From Mastigocoleus sp. MO_188.B34 (GTDB taxonomy: Bacteria; Cyanobacteriota; Cyanobacteriia; Cyanobacteriales; Nostocaceae): a stretch of DNA of 64,000 nt. Shown here in pieces: positions 7,665 to 18,065 of this stretch (the first letter of the stretch is position 1; each line of letters starts with the position of its first letter). The stretch is from assembly GCF_030065675.1 (NCBI RefSeq), contig NZ_JASJDK010000008.1:24402-88401 (forward strand). Reading direction: 5' to 3'. A program made the position numbers and the translations under genes. A model generated the notes under the pieces. The model did no database searches, had not been told where the DNA came from, and saw only the letters and a list, made by a program, of their open reading frames with translations.

Positions 7665-9125
7665 ATGTCAGAAGCTACTGTAATTGAACGTCACAAAGCT
7701 GCGATTCATCGTAATGATATATCCCGTCCAGTCAAGCTAGCAATTGAATTAGAAGTTCTTACCAAAGAAACAAGCTTTTTTGATTATGGATGCGGACATG
7801 GTGGTGATATCAAACGACTGAAGCATTTAGGTTATAAAAGTAAAGGTTGGGACCCTTATTACGACCCGAAAAAACGCCGGGTTAATTCTGATATTGTTAA
7901 TTTAGGATACGTTTTAAACGTAATTGAAGACCCTGAAGAACGTTGTGAAGCTTTATTAAAAGCTTGGGAATTAACTAATAAAGTTTTAATTGTTTCTGCA
8001 CAAGTTTTAGTTAATGCTCCCAATAGCAAAACTCAACTTCCCTATGGTGATGGTATTGTCACATCTCGCAATACTTTCCAGAAATATTATGACCAAGAAG
8101 AACTGAAAAAATTTATTGATGAAGTTCTCAAAGTCGATGCAATACCTGTTGGATTAGGAATTTATTTTGTATTTCGAGATGATAATCAAAAAGAAAGCTT
8201 TCGTCTTGAATGGTTTCGTTCCGGTGCGATCGCACCAAGAATTAGAATTGCTGGTAAAAAATTTGAAGATTACAAAGAATTACTAGCACCATTAATAAAA
8301 TTTTATACTAAACGGGGTAGACTCCCAGTTAAAGAAGAATTAGCACCACAAGATGAAGAAAAAATCTTATTAGAAATTGGTAGCTTTCGTAAAGCATTCA
8401 AATTAATTTTACAAGCAACCGACGAAGCAGAATGGGATGCGATCGCTTACCGTCGTTCTTTAGATATTCAAGTTTATCTCGCACTCACCCAATTTGAAAA
8501 ACGTCCGAAATTTAGTGAGTTACCTTCAGAAATTCGTCATGACATCAAAGCATTTTTTGGAACTTATCAAGATGCTTGTGAAGTCGGCGATCGCAAACTA
8601 TTTAGCTTGGGGCAAACAGAAGTATTAAAAGCTGCCTGCAAAAAAAGTAAAATCGGTAAATGTACTCGCGGTGCTCTTTATGTTCATTTTTCTGCGCTTG
8701 GGGAACTAGATCCTATCCTGCGAATTTATGAAGGTTGTGCAAGTCGTAATTTTGGACGTGCAGAAGGTGCAACTCTAATTAAACTTTGTATTGATGAACC
8801 GCGAATATCTTACTTATTTTATCCAGATTTTGATGTAGACCCCCATCCAGCATTAAAAGCAAGTATCAGCATTCACTTACAAACATTTAAAGTAACTCGT
8901 AGCGATTATTCAACTAGAATAAATCCACCAATATTGCATCGTAAAGAAACTTTTGTTACTACCAATTATCCACGTTACGAAGAATTTGCCGAGCTTACGA
9001 GAAAAGAAGTTGAATTGGGACTTCTGGACCAAAAAAGCGAAATAGGTACCCGTAGAGGTTGGGAAAAATGCTTAGCAGAAAAAAACGTAGAAATTAAAGG
9101 ACATCAGATATCAGTTCATGACTAA
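7665..9125 (+). CDS. DNA phosphorothioation-associated methyltransferase
   Basis: This 486-residue protein has an S-adenosylmethionine-binding motif, FFDYGCGHGGD (residues 38-48), at the start of a Rossmann-like fold. It matches the putative methyltransferase family that travels with dnd operons (TIGR04096-type). The C-terminal half (about 230-486) has no recognised motif. It starts 65 bases after dndE and is probably cotranscribed. Its substrate is not known; an accessory step in DNA modification is inferred from the neighbourhood only. Confidence 0.85.
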   Translation: MSEATVIERHKAAIHRNDISRPVKLAIELEVLTKETSFFDYGCGHGGDIKRLKHLGYKSKGWDPYYDPKKRRVNSDIVNLGYVLNVIEDPEERCEALLKAWELTNKVLIVSAQVLVNAPNSKTQLPYGDGIVTSRNTFQKYYDQEELKKFIDEVLKVDAIPVGLGIYFVFRDDNQKESFRLEWFRSGAIAPRIRIAGKKFEDYKELLAPLIKFYTKRGRLPVKEELAPQDEEKILLEIGSFRKAFKLILQATDEAEWDAIAYRRSLDIQVYLALTQFEKRPKFSELPSEIRHDIKAFFGTYQDACEVGDRKLFSLGQTEVLKAACKKSKIGKCTRGALYVHFSALGELDPILRIYEGCASRNFGRAEGATLIKLCIDEPRISYLFYPDFDVDPHPALKASISIHLQTFKVTRSDYSTRINPPILHRKETFVTTNYPRYEEFAELTRKEVELGLLDQKSEIGTRRGWEKCLAEKNVEIKGHQISVHD

Positions 9126-9985
9126 CGCCACGCCCTTACGGTCTACAGTTAACAGTTAACAGTTATCATATAATCTCCCAATTCCCATTACGATATAGCG
9201 CTAACCTTAACGCTACGTTTTACCAGTCACCAATACTGATGACTGTTCTTCTTGTGATGTGCTACAACGAATTGATTCCACACACAATATAAGAGAACAT
9301 TACTTCTTTTCAAACCCCATAATCTCTATGTATTGTAGGCGCACGCTCAACACTTTCATTAAACTCAAAACTTCTATTAAAATTTCGTTTCAACCCATGC
9401 TATTGAGATTTAAGTTGATACAGCAAAGTCAGCACAGATGACCTTTATTGTTTATCATGAATTGCGAACGGTACACGTGAAGGATATTTAGCACACTACA
9501 ACTAACAAGCAACTTGAGCTAATATGCTTTACTATTCAAAAATATTAGAATAATCTTTACTTTTATGGAAGCTTAAGATTAATACAAACCACGTAAATTT
9601 TTCTTTTTATGACGAAGTTTACAGAACTCAAAAACCTCACTACGTAGTTTGGTATTAACTATAAATCTTATTATCCAATCCAAATATTTATAAGTTCGAA
9701 TAAAAATAATGATGTAAATCGGTGAATGATTTTGCTACAGCCTTTATAGAAAAACAATGTGTATCTAATATTCTGTTATGTTACTTTCTCCTAAAACTGG
9801 AAATTGTTTGCATTGAACAATTGGGGATTATCTTTTATTGTTGAATTCTTTGCTTGTTTAATTAACTTTATCGTTCCAGTATTAGATAAAACATAATTAG
9901 ATTAATATTCCTGGTTATTATATTCATTTGTAAGTAATTTGATAATAGTCACAATAGCAGAATTTAATAATAAGTAAAATTATTT
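9126..9985. other. AT-rich spacer, no gene seen
   Basis: About 860 bases downstream of the dnd operon. It begins with a repeat fragment (TAACGCCACGCCCTTACGG, also at 12509-12527) and AACAGTT heptads. A 60-codon frame at 9259-9441 has no ribosome-binding site or recognisable feature. No structured RNA was recognised. Confidence 0.6.
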
Positions 9986-10399
9986 ATGATTAAGAAAACT
10001 ACTACTTTTATTTCTACTGTGATCCTTTCATTTACTGGTGTCTTACTAGGTTACGTTGTCTCCCAGTTGATTTTAGGATACATGCAGTTGAACTTAGTTA
10101 CATCTTTAGGAACCTTCAGCCTAATTGTAATTTTTGGAACGATTTATTATCTTTTATTTTGGGAAATTAAACAAAGCAAATCGCTGAAATTACAGCAAGA
10201 AAGAGGTATTGAAAGAGAAAAGCCCATGCGCGATAGTCATTATAGAACCAGATTGATTGAGATGTTAGATGGTGACGTCGAAGAAGCAGAACGTCGATTT
10301 AACAAAGTTAAACAAGAATATGACCCCGACATGCCGGAAAATTTTTATTGGGAAAAAGCTTTATCTCACTTCAAACGCGAACAAGCCGGTTGGGATTAG
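9986..10399 (+). CDS. Small two-helix membrane protein, unknown function
   Basis: The 137-residue product has two hydrophobic helices (about residues 8-31 and 39-58) separated by a very short loop, then a soluble charged C-terminus (60-137) with the helix RLIEMLDGDVEEAERRFNKV and an ending KREQAGWD. Proteins of this layout are common as hypothetical proteins in filamentous cyanobacteria. The tail is probably cytoplasmic. The ATG follows an AT-rich leader with no strong Shine-Dalgarno. No function can be assigned, and there is no clear operon partner. Confidence 0.7.
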   Translation: MIKKTTTFISTVILSFTGVLLGYVVSQLILGYMQLNLVTSLGTFSLIVIFGTIYYLLFWEIKQSKSLKLQQERGIEREKPMRDSHYRTRLIEMLDGDVEEAERRFNKVKQEYDPDMPENFYWEKALSHFKREQAGWD

Positions 10400-10744
10400 G
10401 TTGGGGATTGGCGGATGGCGACTGGGGACTGGGGACTGGGGACTGGGTATTGGTGACTGGAAATAATAATAAGTAATGTTAGCGCCTAGCGTTAGCGTAC
10501 CGTAGGTATTGCGGGGCGCGTAAGCGCACAGTAATGAGTAATGAGTTAATAATCCCTAATCTCTAATCCCTACATGGCTAACGCCACGCAATACCTAGAG
10601 GCTTCGCCGACGCCGCAGGCTCTAGCTGCGCTACCTTGCGGATCCGGTACGCTTACGCTAGGCGCTAACGCCAATCCCCAATCCCTCTTTTAACAAAACT
10701 TTAGGTATCATGTTACGGTAGGGTATCTTAGTTTCTAAATTCGT
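10400..10744. repeat. Repeat cluster between small membrane genes
   Basis: It starts with GGGGACT-type tandem heptads (about 10425-10450), then GC-rich units of the GTTAGCG/TAAGCG type (about 10480-10530), and a copy of the 27-base hairpin AGAGGCTTCGCCGACGCCGC... at 10597-10623. No gene is seen. Confidence 0.75.
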
Positions 10745-10933
10745 ATGTCTATATTTCGTCAGTACATCGCTCCCTTACTAGTAGTGCTGATATTTGTTTG
10801 CGCTCTGGTTGCAGTTAGTGCTCGAATCTTTTTACCTTCAGATATGGCTGCACCAGCACCTATTGAAACTGATGGGGAAGTTGGATTGTCCTTACGGGGA
10901 CAAGCTCTTGCTTTTTATGCTCCGGAGTTATAA
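10745..10933 (+). CDS. Small single-helix membrane protein
   Basis: A 62-residue protein with one strong hydrophobic helix (about residues 8-30, LLVVLIFVCALVAVSARIF) and a short acidic C-terminal tail. The pattern fits a small thylakoid or plasma membrane protein of the kind conserved as hypothetical in cyanobacteria. The frame is compact, starts with ATG and is followed by AT-rich spacer. The role is unknown. It precedes the acetyltransferase gene by 113 bases on the same strand. Confidence 0.6.
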   Translation: MSIFRQYIAPLLVVLIFVCALVAVSARIFLPSDMAAPAPIETDGEVGLSLRGQALAFYAPEL

Positions 10934-11046
10934 AAAACTAACTACAAAAAATAGTAAATTCAATTAATATTTCAATTTATCACTAGTTATTGGTCATCAG
11001 TCAGTGGATAAATGACAAATGACAGATGAAATATAACAAATGATAG

Positions 11047-11565
11047 ATGACAAAACAAATTTTACCTGGATACCAAATTCGTTCTGGTTCTACCTTGGAT
11101 CGAGCGCTGTTGGTTAAGTTTATGCGGCTAACTTATCAAGATATGTTTCCCCAGCAAGACTTTTCTCATCTAGCGCAAACAGTCGAACAGTATTTATCGC
11201 CGCAAACACCTCTATGGTGGGTTGATTTTGTTGGAGAAACAGGAAATAACACAAATAGAAAAGAGTATTCCTCCATTTCTTTGTCTTCTCCAGTAGGATG
11301 TTTATGGATCGGGAATGCTGTCGATCAAGTTTCCGGAAATCGTCATGCTCATATCTTTTTGGTTTATGTTGTGCCCCAACATCGTCGACGTGGTATAGGT
11401 ACTGCTTTAATGGAACACGCCCAACACTGGGCAAAAGAACGGGGCGATCGCCAAATTGGCTTACAGGTTTTTCCGGCAAACACAGCAGCATTAAATCTTT
11501 ATCATCATTTGGGTTATCAAACTCAGTCACTGTGGATGATAAAATCTTTGCATATTGAAGATTAA
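11047..11565 (+). CDS. GNAT-family N-acetyltransferase
   Basis: The 172-residue protein has the GNAT acetyl-CoA-binding motif A (VYVVPQHRRRGIGTALMEHA, about residues 105-124) with the R-x-x-G-x-G pyrophosphate loop, and the motif B region NTAALNLYHHLGY near the end. These define a complete GCN5-related acetyltransferase. The acceptor substrate (amino group of a protein or small molecule) cannot be told. A low-similarity insert around residues 65-85 is rich in Ser and Asn. It lies 161 bases before the HEAT-repeat gene on the same strand. Confidence 0.85.
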   Translation: MTKQILPGYQIRSGSTLDRALLVKFMRLTYQDMFPQQDFSHLAQTVEQYLSPQTPLWWVDFVGETGNNTNRKEYSSISLSSPVGCLWIGNAVDQVSGNRHAHIFLVYVVPQHRRRGIGTALMEHAQHWAKERGDRQIGLQVFPANTAALNLYHHLGYQTQSLWMIKSLHIED

Positions 11566-11726
11566 ATTGATAGAAAATTTAAGTTGATAAAAAATTTATT
11601 TATCCTGCCACAGGATAATAGTTATACGGTTGCTACTGAGTAACACATACAATAAAGCTATTATCCGTACAGGATTTTATGTTGTTTTGGGGATGTTACA
11701 AAATCATCTCAATTTACCATTGAAAT

Positions 11727-12485
11727 ATGTATGACGAAAAAGAGTTAAGTTTATTAGAAGCAGAAGCGGAATTCGAAAGTCCACTGGATAGTATGGAGCC
11801 ACTGACTGGAGAGTCAGAAATACCCAAGCCAGATCCGGAGGAAATGCTCCCATTATTGGAACATCCCCAACCGCAACAAAGGATGTTGGCAGCACGTGCT
11901 TTTTGTGACATTGAAGATGCGCGGGCAATGCCACTTTTAATTAATCTATTAACAGATACCTGTCCTTTGGTGAGGGTTAGTGCTGCTTATGCGATCGGAC
12001 GCAATCCAAGTCCAGAAGCTGTAGAACCGTTAATAGAACGACTCAATAATGACTTTAACGGTTATGTTCGTAAAGGTGTAGTGTGGGCTTTAGGTAATTG
12101 TCGAGATCCACGCTGTCTTACTTCTCTTACAGATGCTTTAAAAACTGATATTCCAGCAGTACGTTTGTGGGCTGGTAGCGCTTTAGCACAGATGTCAGAT
12201 GTTGGCTATGAAGCTGTTGTGGGCTCAATGCCGGCTTTAATTGAAACCTTAGTTAAAGATCCTGTAGCTGCAGTCAGAAGTAACTGTGCTTGGGCGATCG
12301 GACAATTGTGTCGCCAACTTCCATCTAATGTTGTTTATGCAACAGCGATTGATGCTTTGATTGAAGCCTTTGCTGAAGATACGGATTTGGGAGTACGCGA
12401 AGATGCAAAGTCGGCCATCTTAGGAGTTGGAGATATTCGCGGACTACAAATGATTGAAACTTTGGAACAAGAAGGTTGGTTTTGA
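11727..12485 (+). CDS. HEAT-repeat protein, phycobilisome-lyase-like class
   Basis: This 252-residue soluble protein has an acidic N-terminus (1-45) followed by about five HEAT-like helical repeats, with typical pairs such as VRVSAAYAIG, VRKGVVWALG, VRLWAGSALAQM and VRSNCAWAIG. Such repeats form protein-binding solenoids. In cyanobacteria this class includes bilin lyase subunits (CpcE/F type) and NblB-like phycobilisome proteins, as well as many uncharacterised proteins. No signal peptide is present, so it is cytoplasmic, unlike the two exported HEAT proteins in this window. A role with phycobiliproteins is possible but not shown by the sequence. Confidence 0.75.
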   Translation: MYDEKELSLLEAEAEFESPLDSMEPLTGESEIPKPDPEEMLPLLEHPQPQQRMLAARAFCDIEDARAMPLLINLLTDTCPLVRVSAAYAIGRNPSPEAVEPLIERLNNDFNGYVRKGVVWALGNCRDPRCLTSLTDALKTDIPAVRLWAGSALAQMSDVGYEAVVGSMPALIETLVKDPVAAVRSNCAWAIGQLCRQLPSNVVYATAIDALIEAFAEDTDLGVREDAKSAILGVGDIRGLQMIETLEQEGWF

Positions 12486-13223
12486 TTCAGTTATCAGTTT
12501 ATGGCTAACGCCACGCCCTTACGGGCTACAGGTAACAGGTGAAGTTTGATGTGTATTGGGAAAGCTATGTTGCTAGACGAAAATACATCAAGAAAAATTT
12601 ATACTTGTAGCAGTCATAGTAAAGCAACAAACTGAGTCTTAAAAATACTGCTACCACAACAAACCTATTAACAAGAAACTAATAACTATCGCTCTTAACT
12701 GGTAAGCGACCACTGTTAACTATAGCGTTAGCTATTAGCTGTTAACTGATATAGCTGTCGCCATTATTTTTAGGACGTTTTTCTGTTCCCCGTTCCCTTT
12801 TCCCTGTCTTGGTCAGCATTCCCACCCTGCGGGGTGGCTGCGCCGGATGGTTGGTACCTGTCGGCGGCGCGGGGTTTGACCGCCGCTTTTCCCCTTAAAC
12901 CAAAATTATAATGTCCTATAGGAATCCGGTTTGATTTCTGAACGAGTTTTTAGCTTTCAAGCTTGCTACATAAGCTTTTGAGTCTCAGTATATTTTCAAA
13001 AATCAAATATGAGTCCTATAGACGAGGTTTCTATTGCTATAACTGTTAGCGCAGCGTGCGCGTTCTAGCGGTTAGCGGCGAAAGACGACGCACCTACGGT
13101 GTTCACGTAGTGCGTCAAACGTGTAAGCGCACCCTGCGTGACGTTAGTCAGAGGCTTTGCCGACCGACGCCGCAGGCTCTAGCGTACTGTAAGTATTGCG
13201 CATTAACTGTTAACTGTTAACTG
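12486..13223. repeat. Repeat-rich spacer between convergent genes
   Basis: No gene is seen. It holds TAACGCCACGCCCTTACGG (12509-12527), a possible MITE-like stretch starting TTAGGACG near 12770 and ending near ATAATGTCC (about 12917), a GC-rich repeat tract (13040-13200) with the AGAGGCTTTGCCGACC... hairpin at 13150-13180, and AACTGTT heptads (13204-13228) running into the secA stop. Confidence 0.7.
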
Positions 13224-16022
13224 TTAAACTACTCCCGACCCTGAAGATACTTCTACTGTCTGCTGAGGTTGGGGTTGGAACATAAACAGCGAGTAAACCA
13301 CATCGCGACGGATGTTGGTCATCATATCCAAGAATAGTTCATAACCCTCACTCTTGTATTCAATTAATGGATCTTTCTGTCCGTAACCCCGCAGACCTAC
13401 AGATTCGCGTAAAGCATCCATTTGCTGTAGGTGTTCCCGCCACAAAGTATCAATCCGCTGCAAAATAAAGAAACGTTCGGCTTGACGCATTAATCCCGCC
13501 TGGAATTGATCTATCTGAGCTTCCTTCATGTCGTAGGCGATACGTACCTGTTCGTGTAAGAAGGCTTTAATCTCAGCCATTGACATATCTTCCAACTGAA
13601 CTGGTTTTAGGTCTTCTAATAAATAAACAAATTCTTTGACCTTATCGACCAATTTATCCAATTCCCATTCTTCTGAAGGTAATTCTGGATTGACATAATA
13701 ATTAACGATGTCATCCATTGTTTTTTCAGCGTATAAAATAATCTTTTCTTTGAGGTCTTCACCTTCTAAAGCACGACGACGTTCGGCATAAATTGCACGA
13801 CGCTGATTGTTCATTACTTCGTCATACTCAAATACTTGCTTACGAATATCGTAGTAGTAAGTTTCTACTTTCTTTTGAGCATTTTCCAAGCTGCCAGTTA
13901 ACATTTTAGATTCAATGGGCATATCTTCTTCCACATTGAACATATCCATTAGTCTGGCTACGCGATCGCCACCAAAAATCCGCATCAAGTTATCTTCCAA
14001 ACTGAGGAAGAATCTTGTAGAACCAGGGTCACCTTGTCTTCCAGCACGTCCCCTGAGTTGGTTATCTACCCGGCGAGATTCGTGACGTTCCGTACCGATT
14101 ACGTGCAACCCACCCAGACCTATGACTCGGTCGTGTTCTGCATGGGTGAAGTTTTCATACTCCCTTTTAACAGCTTGATAAGCATCCCGCAATTTCTGAA
14201 TTACAGGGTCTTGTGTTGGTGCTTTTTCCGCAGCAACAGCAACTTTTTCTTCTGCTTCTAATTCTGGTAAAGAACGTTCGCCATATTCCCGAACAGCTGC
14301 TTCTACTGCTTCTTTGAGTATTTTTTCAGTTCCTTTACTTATTTCTACTGGAAAGACCTGTGGTGAAGCCTTCCAAGTTTTGACTTTACGACCGAGAACA
14401 AATCCTTCTCCAGCACTATTTGCGCTTGGTAAGCCCGATGCTGTGTGAACGCCAAAAGTATCTTCATTATCTGGCTGAACAATTCGGGGCATAAAATATT
14501 CCCGTACCTTCAAACGAGCCATATATTCTGAGTTACCACCCAGGATAATATCAGTTCCTCTACCCGCCATATTGGTAGCAATGGTAACGGAACCACTACG
14601 CCCTGCTTGAGCTACAATTTCTGCTTCTCGCTCCACGTTTTCCGGTCTAGCATTCAATAACTCGTGGTGAATTTCCAATTCCTTCAATAATTCACTGAGA
14701 TATTCAGATTTTTCTACACTGGTGGTTCCTACTAGTACAGGTCTACCTGTTTCGTGCATTTCAGCACATTCTTTTGCTACCGCTCGCCACTTACCAACCT
14801 CAGTCTTAAAGACCATGTCAGCCATATCTTTACGATTTCGCGGTCTGTTAGTAGGAATTACAGTTACTTCCAGTTTGTAGATTTTTTCAAATTCAGCTTC
14901 TTCTGTTTTTGCAGTTCCTGTCATTCCACCTAATTTGTCATACAGCAAAAACAAGTTTTGGTAGGTAATGGAAGCTAAAGTTTGGGTTTCAGGTTGAATA
15001 TCTACATGTTCTTTTGCTTCAATAGCTTGGTGTAAACCATCACTCCATCTTCTCCCTGGTAAGACCCTACCAGTAAATTCATCCACAATTACCACTTCAC
15101 CGTTGCGGACAATGTAATTTACATCTTTAACAAATAGTTCTTTCGCTTTAATCGCATTAAATACAAAATGTGCCCAAGGGTCTTCTGGATCAAATAAATC
15201 TTTAACTTCTAGAAGTTCTTCCGCTTTTGCAAAGCCCTCATCTGTCAGCAATACATTACGAGCTTTTTCATCAACATCATAATGTTCTTCTTTGTCCAGA
15301 GATGCAGCAATTTCTGAAGCTTTCAAATACTTTTCTGTGGGACGTTCTACCTGACCAGAAATGATGAGTGGAGTTCGCGCTTCGTCAACCAGAATTGAGT
15401 CCACTTCGTCAATTACACAGTAATGAAGCGGACGCTGCACCACATCCTTCATTTCCGTCGCCATGTTGTCACGCAGGTAGTCAAAACCGACTTCACTATT
15501 AGTTACATAAGTAATATCACAGTTATAGTTTTTCTGACGTTCCTGTGGCGTCATACTTGACTGAATCAACCCGACACTCAACCCTAAAAAACGATGTACC
15601 TGTCCCATCCATTCAGCATCACGTCGAGCCAAATAGTCATTCACGGTAATTACATGGACACCCTTACCTGTCAAAGCGTTCAAATAGCTGGGCAAGGTTG
15701 CAACCAATGTTTTACCCTCACCCGTTTTCATTTCCGCAATCTGTCCGCTGTGCAGAATGATACCGCCCAATATCTGTACGTCAAAATGTCGCAAACCTAG
15801 AACTCTTCGCCCAGCTTCTCGAACCACAGCGAATGCTTCTGGCAAAATATCATCCAGAGTTTCTCCTGCTGCCAAACGCTGCTTAAATTCTGGCGTTTTG
15901 CCCTTAAGTTCTTCATCCGATAGGGCTTTTATATCTTCTTCTGCAAGATTAACATCCGTGACAGATGGTTGATATCTTTTTAGTTTACGAGCATTAGGGT
16001 CGCCGAACAGATTTTTTAGCAT
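13224..16022 (-). CDS. secA: Preprotein translocase ATPase SecA
   Basis: SecA drives protein export through SecYEG, here across both plasma and thylakoid membranes. The 932-residue protein has Walker A MKTGEGKT (98-105), the DEAD-type [13 protein letters not shown] (205-217), the second motor domain with NMAGRGTDI, and the [19 protein letters not shown] region. Its length is typical of cyanobacterial and plastid SecA. The C-terminus lacks the zinc-binding SEC-C tail, as is usual in this group. An insertion after [16 protein letters not shown] (about 530-600) is also usual there. It appears to be transcribed alone on the minus strand. Confidence 0.97.
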   Translation of the reverse strand: MLKNLFGDPNARKLKRYQPSVTDVNLAEEDIKALSDEELKGKTPEFKQRLAAGETLDDILPEAFAVVREAGRRVLGLRHFDVQILGGIILHSGQIAEMKTGEGKTLVATLPSYLNALTGKGVHVITVNDYLARRDAEWMGQVHRFLGLSVGLIQSSMTPQERQKNYNCDITYVTNSEVGFDYLRDNMATEMKDVVQRPLHYCVIDEVDSILVDEARTPLIISGQVERPTEKYLKASEIAASLDKEEHYDVDEKARNVLLTDEGFAKAEELLEVKDLFDPEDPWAHFVFNAIKAKELFVKDVNYIVRNGEVVIVDEFTGRVLPGRRWSDGLHQAIEAKEHVDIQPETQTLASITYQNLFLLYDKLGGMTGTAKTEEAEFEKIYKLEVTVIPTNRPRNRKDMADMVFKTEVGKWRAVAKECAEMHETGRPVLVGTTSVEKSEYLSELLKELEIHHELLNARPENVEREAEIVAQAGRSGSVTIATNMAGRGTDIILGGNSEYMARLKVREYFMPRIVQPDNEDTFGVHTASGLPSANSAGEGFVLGRKVKTWKASPQVFPVEISKGTEKILKEAVEAAVREYGERSLPELEAEEKVAVAAEKAPTQDPVIQKLRDAYQAVKREYENFTHAEHDRVIGLGGLHVIGTERHESRRVDNQLRGRAGRQGDPGSTRFFLSLEDNLMRIFGGDRVARLMDMFNVEEDMPIESKMLTGSLENAQKKVETYYYDIRKQVFEYDEVMNNQRRAIYAERRRALEGEDLKEKIILYAEKTMDDIVNYYVNPELPSEEWELDKLVDKVKEFVYLLEDLKPVQLEDMSMAEIKAFLHEQVRIAYDMKEAQIDQFQAGLMRQAERFFILQRIDTLWREHLQQMDALRESVGLRGYGQKDPLIEYKSEGYELFLDMMTNIRRDVVYSLFMFQPQPQQTVEVSSGSGVV

Positions 16023-16560
16023 GACAGGTTTTTGAACAAAAATATAGGGTGATCGAATTTAAAGGCAAGGTTTGCGATAGAGTAGCTTGACGCTTTCCCG
16101 TCGTAGGGAGACACTTTAGTGTCTACAATGTCATATGTAAATTATTTACTTTATTTCACCTAAACATGCCTGTTTAGTTTACCAACGGTGTTCACAAAAT
16201 GGTATTTAAATGAAGATTAACTTTGCAGTGGGATAGAAATAAGCTAATTAGCTTACTTTCACAGTCTGTTTTAATTAATAAATTATATTTTAAACATAAT
16301 TAATAGTATCATTTCAGCCCCTGCAAAAGCAGCGAACTCCGACCAGGAAAGGTAGCGTTTCCCGTCACTAGCCCTTTTATAGCTACAGGTCAAACTAAGT
16401 CATTGGGGAATAAGTTTATGGTTAATGCGACCTTATGTAGATGCTGGGGAAGGTACGAGTTTATCGTTGATGATTTGAAAGCTGATTACTTGAAATTTAA
16501 CAACTCAATGGTTAATAAAAAATAAAGATAGAAGTATGAGATGTAGAAGAAAATCTTCAC
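16023..16560. other. secA leader region with a GC-richer structured island
   Basis: Mostly AT-rich, but 16315-16400 is clearly richer in G+C and holds two short hairpins (CTGC-AAAA-GCAG near 16321-16332 and GGAAA-GGTAGCG-TTTCC near 16348-16364). It may be a structured RNA or leader element; I could not match it to a known family. No gene is seen. Confidence 0.4.
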
Positions 16561-17100
16561 CTATTGCTTTGGGTTATCCCATTCTGAGGATAGACGACGG
16601 AAATTGTAATCACTAGCACCAGGGTGACAAGCAACACAACTACCAAGTTTTACGGGACGGGGTAATTTTACTTGGGGATGTAGAGCGTTGAAATAACGGG
16701 AAGAATTAACGCGGTAGGGTGTTCTTTCATCTTTTTTGTGGGGACGGGAAAAGGTAGAAATATATCTCCATACCAAAATACGTCCTGGATCTACCAATGG
16801 TTTGAGAGTTGCGCCGTAGTGTTGGGAATCTTCCAAAAGATTTCTCCAAGTTTGGCTAGGTAAAACAGCAGGTGGTAAGGCAATGTGACAACTAGAACAG
16901 TTTTCTAAGTATAGTTCCTGACCTATTTTGTGTTTTGCCGGAACAACATCAACAGTACCAATTTCCGTTGAAGGAACTGCACTGTAAGCATTATTAGCAA
17001 AAGCCAAAAGCCATCCCATTCCTAAACTCCAGACTAAGACTATTACAAACATTCCTATAGATTTGTGTCTTACCTTTCGGCGATATCTACGCTTCAACAT
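16561..17100 (-). CDS. Membrane-attached diheme cytochrome c
   Basis: The 179-residue protein has a basic N-terminus, one hydrophobic helix (about 16-35) acting as signal or anchor, and two heme c attachment sites, CSSCH (68-72) and CVACH (155-159). It therefore is exported and carries two covalent hemes in the lumen or periplasm. The segment between them contains conserved-looking Trp and His residues that may give distal ligands. Such diheme cytochromes occur widely in cyanobacteria, but their electron-transfer partners are not established. No neighbouring gene suggests a complex; it is monocistronic. Confidence 0.88.
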   Translation of the reverse strand: MLKRRYRRKVRHKSIGMFVIVLVWSLGMGWLLAFANNAYSAVPSTEIGTVDVVPAKHKIGQELYLENCSSCHIALPPAVLPSQTWRNLLEDSQHYGATLKPLVDPGRILVWRYISTFSRPHKKDERTPYRVNSSRYFNALHPQVKLPRPVKLGSCVACHPGASDYNFRRLSSEWDNPKQ

Positions 17101-17541
17101 CTACAATCCTCCTCACACTCATCTGTTCTGCAAATAATTGCTTCTCGGTCGGTTAATGGTTGATTATTATAAGTCTGGATTTCAACCTATTTTTGTTTCC
17201 TGAATTTCAATATGAATATATCCTGTAAGTAAATATTCGAATGTATATGGTATATTTGCGACTCATACCTTTGGACGATAAATGGGTTACATATTTTGCT
17301 AAATTTGCTTTTAGTTAGCCCTAAACTTCAAAATATCCTTAAAAGTTTATGTTAACAGTCAACTTCCTCCACAAGTAAGGTGTGTTACTGCTTAAAAAAA
17401 ACTCAGACCTAATGATGGATTTAATGTAAGCCGTAGCGCAACGTCAACTAAATCAATTCCCAGTAGGGTGTATTACAGCGCAAAAAAAAAACTCAAATCG
17501 TAATAACATAAACTCATATCTTTTTTAAAACCTTCTTTAAT
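17101..17541. other. Spacer with an imperfect direct repeat before the DUF3303 gene
   Basis: Two imperfect copies of a roughly 35-base motif, GTAAGGTGTGTTACTGCTTA... (17375-17408) and GTAGGGTGTATTACAGCGCA... (17463-17498), each end in an A-run followed by ACTC. The region separates divergent genes (cytochrome on minus, DUF3303 on plus) and should hold both promoters. No other gene is seen. Confidence 0.6.
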
Positions 17542-17814
17542 ATGCTATTCATGGTGATCGAGCGATTTAAGGACGGTAAAACCAAAGAAATATACCGCCG
17601 ATTTCAAGAAAAAGGGCGGATGATGCCAGAAGGCTTAAAATATCTGGATAGTTGGGTTGAAGTAAACTTAGAGCGTTGTTTCCAACTTATGGAATGTGAC
17701 GATCTGTGTCTGTTGCAGGAATGGATATTGCAGTGGCAAGATCTAGCTGAATTCGAAATAATTCCTATCGTCTCCTCAAAACAAACAGCAGTACTTGTTA
17801 GTAAAATGCTGTAA
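17542..17814 (+). CDS. DUF3303 domain protein
   Basis: A 90-residue protein beginning MLFMVIERFKDGKTKEIYRR, with a GLKYLDSWVEVNLERCFQLM core and a QEWILQWQDLAEFEIIPIV end. This matches the DUF3303 family, small ferredoxin-like-fold (dimeric alpha-beta barrel type) proteins found widely in cyanobacteria and proteobacteria. The function is unknown. ATG at 17542 or at 17551 (M4) could be the start. It stands alone, flanked by repeat clusters. Confidence 0.85.
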   Translation: MLFMVIERFKDGKTKEIYRRFQEKGRMMPEGLKYLDSWVEVNLERCFQLMECDDLCLLQEWILQWQDLAEFEIIPIVSSKQTAVLVSKML

Positions 17815-17839
17815 TTCCAAGCCATTACCAATTACCATA

Positions 17840-18055
17840 TGCCGCTAAGAACGCGCGGCTGCTAACGTAGTGTACCGTAGGTATTGCGCCACGTGAGGGG
17901 TGTGGCTGGCGTAAGCCACGTTTGGACGCGGCGTAGCCGAACATCCGTAGGATGCGTCCAAACGCGCAGCGCCTTCTCAGGGGCGGGCTCTTAGCGGAGC
18001 GTGACGCCAGTCATACGCCACGCTACCGCTAACGCCGTTAGGCGCAGGCGTATAC
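17840..18055. repeat. Large GC-rich repeat cluster with 11-bp hairpin
   Basis: A dense block of GCGTAAGC/GTTAGCG-type units. It includes a perfect 11-bp inverted repeat CGTTTGGACGC (17919-17929) and its complement (17954-17964). Its base composition is far from that of the surrounding AT-rich spacers. It has no coding potential. Confidence 0.75.
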
Positions 18056-18065
18056 CAATTACCCA

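Noticed and set aside
9259..9441. 60-codon plus-strand frame after the methyltransferase
   Set aside because: No family resemblance or ribosome-binding site; likely chance in AT-rich spacer.
16315..16400. Signal recognition particle RNA or tmRNA
   Set aside because: A CCAGGAAAGG piece and a GGGGCTG start on the opposite strand look suggestive, but the conserved SRP loop and tmRNA tRNA-like ends are missing.
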